This document shows positions 60,184 to 64,000 of a stretch of 64,000 nt of DNA, in pieces. Each line of letters opens with the position of its first letter. The stretch's first letter is position 1. The position numbers were made by a program, and so were the translations under genes. The notes under the pieces were generated by a model. The model saw only the letters and a program-made list of their open reading frames with translations. It made no database searches and was not told the origin of the DNA. Origin of the DNA: Paraburkholderia lacunae (GTDB taxonomy: Bacteria > Pseudomonadota > Gammaproteobacteria > Burkholderiales > Burkholderiaceae); assembly GCF_003353175.1 (NCBI RefSeq), contig NZ_QHKS01000012.1, forward strand, positions 124,001 through 188,000, read 5' to 3'.

Positions 60184-60295
60184 ATGGCCTTTGCGCCAAA
60201 AGGCGATTTCTGCGTTTCTTGCAGATGCGCCGGTGGGCCGCTATGACCGGTCGCAATGACGCGCGCGTGGCGCCCGTGATGACCGCAATGCCGCC

Positions 60296-60727
60296 CTAGA
60301 ACTTATGGCGCAACGCGATGCGCGCAACCATCTGATTCGCCGTCGACGAAGGCTCCTGCGTGCCCGGAATGAACGCAGCGTCGAGAATCGAGTGGGTCGA
60401 ACTGCCGGTGACCTTCTGATACTCGCCCTGCACGTAGACGTCCGTTCGTTTGGACAGGTTGTAGTCCGCCATCAAGCCGACAGAGTGGATCTTCGGCTTG
60501 ACGCTGCCGGTTGAAGCGTCATAGGTCTCCATCGTGTACACGTACTGCGCGCCGACAAAGAACGCCGGGGAGATCTGATCCTTGCCGTTCACTTCGAAGT
60601 CCTGATACTTCAGCGTATTCAGCGTGACGCCGGTTGCCGCGAGCGGGACGCCGATATAGCCATTGCCGGTCGGATTCCTGTAATTCGAATTCGTGTAGGC
60701 GAAGCCGACGGTGTCTGCTGTCCACGT
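60296..60727 (-). pseudogene. C-terminal half of a Gram-negative porin
   Basis: The frame ends in the porin C-terminus NQMVARIALRHKF with terminal Phe. Upstream beta strands are typical (VGLMADYNLSKRTDVYVQGEYQKV; PAFFVGAQYVYTMETYDAS). The N-terminal two thirds (signal and first strands) are missing, and the frame is cut at about 60727, right next to the start of the ABC transporter genes. Full porins of this group have about 350-400 residues. Confidence 0.85.
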
Positions 60728-60745
60728 GCAGTGGAGAGGTCGATC

Positions 60746-61741
60746 ATGGATTCGTTTTTTCTGCATCTTTCGATTGCCAACTGGGTGAACGATGCCATGC
60801 AGTCGTTCGTTGTCCGCTACGGCGACGGCTTCCATCAGTTCAGCATCGCGCTATTGCGCTACGTTCTGGTGCCGCTGGAAGGCGCGTTGCGCGCCGCGCC
60901 GCCGTGGCTGATTCTGCTGGCGGTCGGCGCGATCGCATGGAACGCGACGCGCCGGCTGGGCATTGCCGGCTTCTTTGTCCTGCTGCTCTACGCGATCGGC
61001 TGCTTCGGCCTGTGGGAAAAGCTGATGCAGACCCTTGCATTGATGGTCGTGGCAACGGTGCTGTCGGTTTCGCTCGGCGTGCCGCTCGGCATTCTCACGT
61101 CGCGCAGCGCATGGCTGCGGCGCATGTTGCTGCCGACGCTCGATGTCATGCAGACGCTGCCGAGCTTCGTCTATCTGATTCCGGTGCTGATGCTGTTCGG
61201 TCTCGGCAAGGTGCCTGCGATCCTCGCGACGATCATTTATGCGCTGCCGCCGCTGATTCGCCTGACCGATCTCGGCATCCGTCATGTGGACGGCGAGGTG
61301 GTCGAGGCTGCTCGCGCGTTCGGCACGACGCGCTGGCAATTGCTGGTGAACGTGCAGTTGCCGCTGGCGCGGCCCAGCATCATGGCCGGTATCAACCAGA
61401 CCACGATGATGGCGCTGTCGATGGTGGTGATCGCGTCGATGATCGGCTCGCGTGGGCTCGGCGAGGATGTGCTCGCCGGCATTCAGACGCTCGATGTGGG
61501 CAAGGGCATGCAGGCGGGCATTGCCATCGTGATACTGGCCATCGTGATCGACCGGATCAGCCAGGGCTACGGTCAGGATCGCCGCGCACGGCGTCTTCTC
61601 TCGCAACGCAGGAAAGCAAGGGCGGCTTCGCGCATTCCTTATCGCCTGGGCAGCGTGAGCGACGCGAATCCTGCAAGCAGCGCGGATGCGAGCGGGACGC
61701 ACGCCGGCGAAGGTGCGCTCGAAACCCGCACTGCGAAGTAA
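60746..61741 (+). CDS. Quaternary-amine (glycine betaine/choline) ABC transporter permease, ProW-like
   Basis: 331 residues. Inner-membrane permease with the EAA loop GIRHVDGEVVEAARAFGTTRWQLLVNVQLPLARPSIMAGINQTTMMALSMVV and hydrophobic helices before it (ALMVVATVLSVSLGVPLGIL; SFVYLIPVLMLFGLGKVPAIL). Resembles ProW/ChoW/OpuAB. Its start at 60746 has GGAGAGG upstream. Followed 12 bp later by the ATPase. No substrate-binding protein (ProX/ChoX) precedes it: a porin fragment lies in its place. Confidence 0.88.
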   Translation: MDSFFLHLSIANWVNDAMQSFVVRYGDGFHQFSIALLRYVLVPLEGALRAAPPWLILLAVGAIAWNATRRLGIAGFFVLLLYAIGCFGLWEKLMQTLALMVVATVLSVSLGVPLGILTSRSAWLRRMLLPTLDVMQTLPSFVYLIPVLMLFGLGKVPAILATIIYALPPLIRLTDLGIRHVDGEVVEAARAFGTTRWQLLVNVQLPLARPSIMAGINQTTMMALSMVVIASMIGSRGLGEDVLAGIQTLDVGKGMQAGIAIVILAIVIDRISQGYGQDRRARRLLSQRRKARAASRIPYRLGSVSDANPASSADASGTHAGEGALETRTAK

Positions 61742-61753
61742 CAGGAGGGCGAC

Positions 61754-62686
61754 ATGGCAGCGATAGAAGTCCAACACGTGTACAAGCTTTTCGGTCCGCA
61801 GACCGGTCATGCGCGCGCGCTCGATCTGCTCAGAGGTGGAAAGGGCAAAGCTGAAATACTGACGCAGACCGGTTGCAACGTCGGTTTGAACGACGTGAGC
61901 CTGAATATCGGCGCGGGAGAAATCTTCGTCATCATGGGACTGTCGGGCTCGGGCAAGTCGACGCTGGTGCGGCATTTCAACCGCCTGATCGAACCGACCG
62001 CCGGCGAGATCGTGATCGACGGCTCGGATGTCATCAAGCTCAGTGCGCCAGGCCTGCGCGAGTTGCGCCGCTACAAGGTCAGCATGGTGTTTCAGAACTT
62101 CGGGCTGCTGCCGCATCAGACCGTACTCGACAATACGGCTTACGCGCTGCGTGTGCGCGGCGAAAGCAAAGCGCAAGCCAATGAGAAGGCACGCGTGTGG
62201 CTCGGCAAGGTGGGCTTGAACGGGTACGGCGAACAGTATCCGGACGAATTGTCCGGCGGCATGCGGCAACGCGTGGGCCTCGCCCGTGCGCTTGCCGCGG
62301 ATACCGACGTGCTGCTGATGGACGAGGCGTTCTCCGCACTCGATCCGCTGATTCGCACGGAAATGCAGGACCAGCTACTGCAATTGCAGAGCACGCTGAA
62401 CAAGACCATCGTGTTCATTACGCACGATCTCGACGAGGCATTGCGGATCGGCAACCGCATCGCGATCCTGCGCGACGGCGCGCTGGTGCAGGAGGGCACG
62501 CCGGCCGACATTCTCGCGCGTCCGGCGGACGACTACGTGAGGCGCTTTGTCGAGCGGCGTGCGGAGCGATCGTGTGCGGAACCTGAGCGGAACCTGAGCG
62601 GCGCGCGCAGTTTGCGCTACTGTGCCGACCGGCGAGAGATGCCGCCTGATGCGCCAGTCGATGGACGATGCCGTGCGTCGGCATAG
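61754..62686 (+). CDS. Quaternary-amine ABC transporter ATPase, ProV-like, short C-terminus
   Basis: 310 residues. Walker A GLSGSGKST (62-70), Q-loop FQNFGLLP, signature LSGGMRQRVGLARAL (166-180), Walker B VLLMDEAFSALDP (186-198) and the H-loop THDLDEAL. Fits ProV/ChoV. Homologues usually have a longer C-terminus with CBS domains (about 390-400 residues); here the end after FVERRAER is short and of odd composition. CAGGAGG precedes the start. Encoded with the permease. Confidence 0.88.
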   Translation: MAAIEVQHVYKLFGPQTGHARALDLLRGGKGKAEILTQTGCNVGLNDVSLNIGAGEIFVIMGLSGSGKSTLVRHFNRLIEPTAGEIVIDGSDVIKLSAPGLRELRRYKVSMVFQNFGLLPHQTVLDNTAYALRVRGESKAQANEKARVWLGKVGLNGYGEQYPDELSGGMRQRVGLARALAADTDVLLMDEAFSALDPLIRTEMQDQLLQLQSTLNKTIVFITHDLDEALRIGNRIAILRDGALVQEGTPADILARPADDYVRRFVERRAERSCAEPERNLSGARSLRYCADRREMPPDAPVDGRCRASA

Positions 62687-62736
62687 ACGCGCCACTGGCG
62701 CTATGCTACGGGTTTCGTCCAGTCGAGGAGCTTCTC

Positions 62737-63450
62737 ATGAAACAGACACCGGGATCCATGATCACCTTTCGCCGCCCTGACGGACAGGATGTTCAGGGTT
62801 ATCTGGCGAAGCCGCAGAAACTCGAGGGTGCGCCCGCCATCGTCGTGATTCAGGAGTGGTGGGGTTTGAACGACCAGATTCGCGGCGTGGCCGACCGGCT
62901 CGCGCAGTCCGGCTATCTGGCGCTGGTCCCCGATCTTTACCGCGGAAAATCGACGGTGGAAGAGGAAGAAGCACACCATCTGATGAGCGGGCTCGATTTC
63001 GGCGCCGCCGCCAGCCAGGATATTCGCGGCGCTGCGCAATACCTGAAGCAGCATTCGGAGCGGGTCGCCGTGATGGGATTTTGCATGGGCGGCGCGCTCA
63101 CGCTGCTGGCGCTATGCAATGTCCCCGAGCTATCGGCCGGCGTCGTCTGGTACGGCTTCCCGCCGCTCGAGTACATCGATGCAGCAAAAATCAAGGTGCC
63201 GGTGCTGGGTCACTGGGCCACGCAAGACGCGTTCTTTCAGGCTGAAACGGTCGACGCACTGGAAGCCAGACTGAGCGAGGCGAATGTCGACGTGGAGTTT
63301 CACCGTTACCTCGCGCATCATGCGTTCGCCAACGAGACGGCTGTCGGACCGCACCGTATCGCTGGCACCCAGTTCGATCCGGTCTGGGCGCAGTTGGCAT
63401 GGGACCGGACGCTGACCTTCCTCGGCCGCTCGCTGTGGCCGCGGCCGTAA
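62737..63450 (+). CDS. Dienelactone hydrolase-family alpha/beta hydrolase
   Basis: 237 residues. The nucleophile elbow is GFCMGG with Cys116 in place of Ser, and the conserved QEWWGLN (Glu40) and late Asp and His (WATQDAFF; LAHHAFANE) complete the dienelactone hydrolase triad. These hydrolyse dienelactone and related lactones in aromatic degradation, or have other esterase roles. GAGGAG precedes the ATG at 62737. It follows the ATPase by 50 bp and may be cotranscribed; a functional link is not obvious. Confidence 0.9.
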   Translation: MKQTPGSMITFRRPDGQDVQGYLAKPQKLEGAPAIVVIQEWWGLNDQIRGVADRLAQSGYLALVPDLYRGKSTVEEEEAHHLMSGLDFGAAASQDIRGAAQYLKQHSERVAVMGFCMGGALTLLALCNVPELSAGVVWYGFPPLEYIDAAKIKVPVLGHWATQDAFFQAETVDALEARLSEANVDVEFHRYLAHHAFANETAVGPHRIAGTQFDPVWAQLAWDRTLTFLGRSLWPRP

Positions 63451-63528
63451 CGCGTTGAAGGGCGCCGGTGGTACGAACCCGGACAGTGGTCCTCGTGTAC
63501 ATGCCTCGCGGCCGCCCACCAACGCCGT

Positions 63529-63999
63529 TCACGAAGATAGCCAGCCGCGATTGATCGGCCACGCGAACAGCGTGCGGTACAACACGATCAAGCCGCGCGT
63601 CACCATGGCTCCGCCAAGCCGCCAAAGCGGCGCGACAAGCAGGAACGCGAGGCACGCGATGGCGACGGCGCCCACCATGTCGAACGGGAAATGGACGCCG
63701 ACAAACACGCGCGCCCACGCGACTGCAGCGCCGGATAGCAGCGTGAGCATGCCGTACCGTCGCAGGCCGCCTGACCACAAGGTCAACGCGATGCTTGCGA
63801 ATACGGTGCCGTGGTCGCTTGGGAACGACGAGTCTGAGGCATGCTGCAAGAACGTATGGCCAAGCCCGATTACGTCCGGGCGGGGGTGTTGCCAGGCAAG
63901 GCCGATGAGCTGATTGACGCCGAGTGCAAGCAGCGTGACGCAACATGCGCGGACTGCCGTGCCGCGCTGATGCTCGTCGCCAGCTAGCCAGATGGCGAC
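63529..63999 (-). CDS. PAP2-type membrane phosphatase, start beyond window
   Basis: 157 residues visible; the 5' end is past the right edge. It has the three motifs of the acid phosphatase/BcrC family: WQHPRPD (K/R-x(6)-RP), SFPSDHGT (PSxH with Asp instead of Gly), and ARVFVGVHFPFDM (SR-x(5)-H-x(3)-D), with membrane helices between (VFASIALTLWSGG; GAVAIACLAFLLVAPL). This matches undecaprenyl-diphosphatase or phosphatidate phosphatase-like enzymes that recycle cell-wall lipid carrier. Convergent with the hydrolase gene. Confidence 0.88.
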   Translation of the reverse strand, partial: VAIWLAGDEHQRGTAVRACCVTLLALGVNQLIGLAWQHPRPDVIGLGHTFLQHASDSSFPSDHGTVFASIALTLWSGGLRRYGMLTLLSGAAVAWARVFVGVHFPFDMVGAVAIACLAFLLVAPLWRLGGAMVTRGLIVLYRTLFAWPINRGWLSS

Positions 64000-64000
64000 C

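Noticed and set aside
60851..62269. 472-codon minus-strand frame across the ABC transporter genes
   Set aside because: It spans two clear plus-strand genes, has Arg/His/Gln-rich composition and no domain.

Overview
The window looks like a chromosomal segment of a Paraburkholderia/Burkholderia-type betaproteobacterium. This rests on high GC, a small set of recognisable families (phasin, DUF3309, DUF2252, OMF-MFP-RND efflux operon, Gram-negative porin, entericidin, AnsP-like permease) and the many short exported stress proteins typical of that group. I see no rRNA, tRNA or CRISPR array. No complete insertion sequence is present, but there is one pair of transposon-like ends and at least ten gene relics.

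Layout. 0-9 kb: metabolic and hypothetical genes (MFS transporter cut by the left edge, methyltransferase with a divergent LysR regulator, beta-propeller protein, GYD protein, alpha/beta hydrolase) and a truncated oxidoreductase relic. 9-14 kb: a regulator fusing an extra N-terminal helix-turn-helix to a Crp/Fnr body, with two near-identical palindromes in its promoter, then a plain Crp/Fnr paralogue and phosphoglucomutase (pgm). 14-27 kb: an island of small envelope and stress genes (phasin, SYLF/YSC84 lipoprotein, fatty-acid desaturase, CsbD, glycine-zipper lipoprotein, LTXXQ-like protein, DUF3309, DUF2252, PRC-barrel, DUF3096, orphan HicB). Many of these carry an upstream palindrome close to GTACGG-N2-CCGTAC, in about half of the cases 66-70 bp before the start codon. 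The island is bracketed by two inverted SYLF paralogues, one of which has lost its domain.

27-38 kb: a frameshifted Na+/H+ antiporter, a cardiolipin-synthase-like phospholipase D, glutathione reductase (gor) whose 3' end is spliced onto a Crp/Fnr relic, an SRAP protein, entericidin, a MEKHLA/PAS protein, and a YCII plus ECF-type sigma factor pair. 38-44 kb: a HypT-like LysR regulator divergent from an AnsP-like permease, followed by a three-gene circularly permuted ATP-grasp / alpha-E / transglutaminase operon without the Anbu peptidase. 44-53 kb: VOC-ArsR-SRPBCC operon, an array of tiny genes sharing one promoter element, DedA, GNAT, ArsR plus old yellow enzyme, a parDE module beside an integrase remnant, a Fic relic and small membrane proteins. 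53-60 kb: an OMF-adaptor-RND efflux operon. 60-64 kb: a decapitated porin abutting a quaternary-amine ABC transporter that lacks its binding protein, a dienelactone hydrolase, and a PAP2 phosphatase running off the right edge.

The strongest system-level signal is the shared palindrome in front of unrelated small envelope/stress genes, which suggests one regulator controlling the island. The abundance of relics suggests a variable region under repeated gain and decay. Everything about function is inferred from sequence patterns read by eye; no database search was run.
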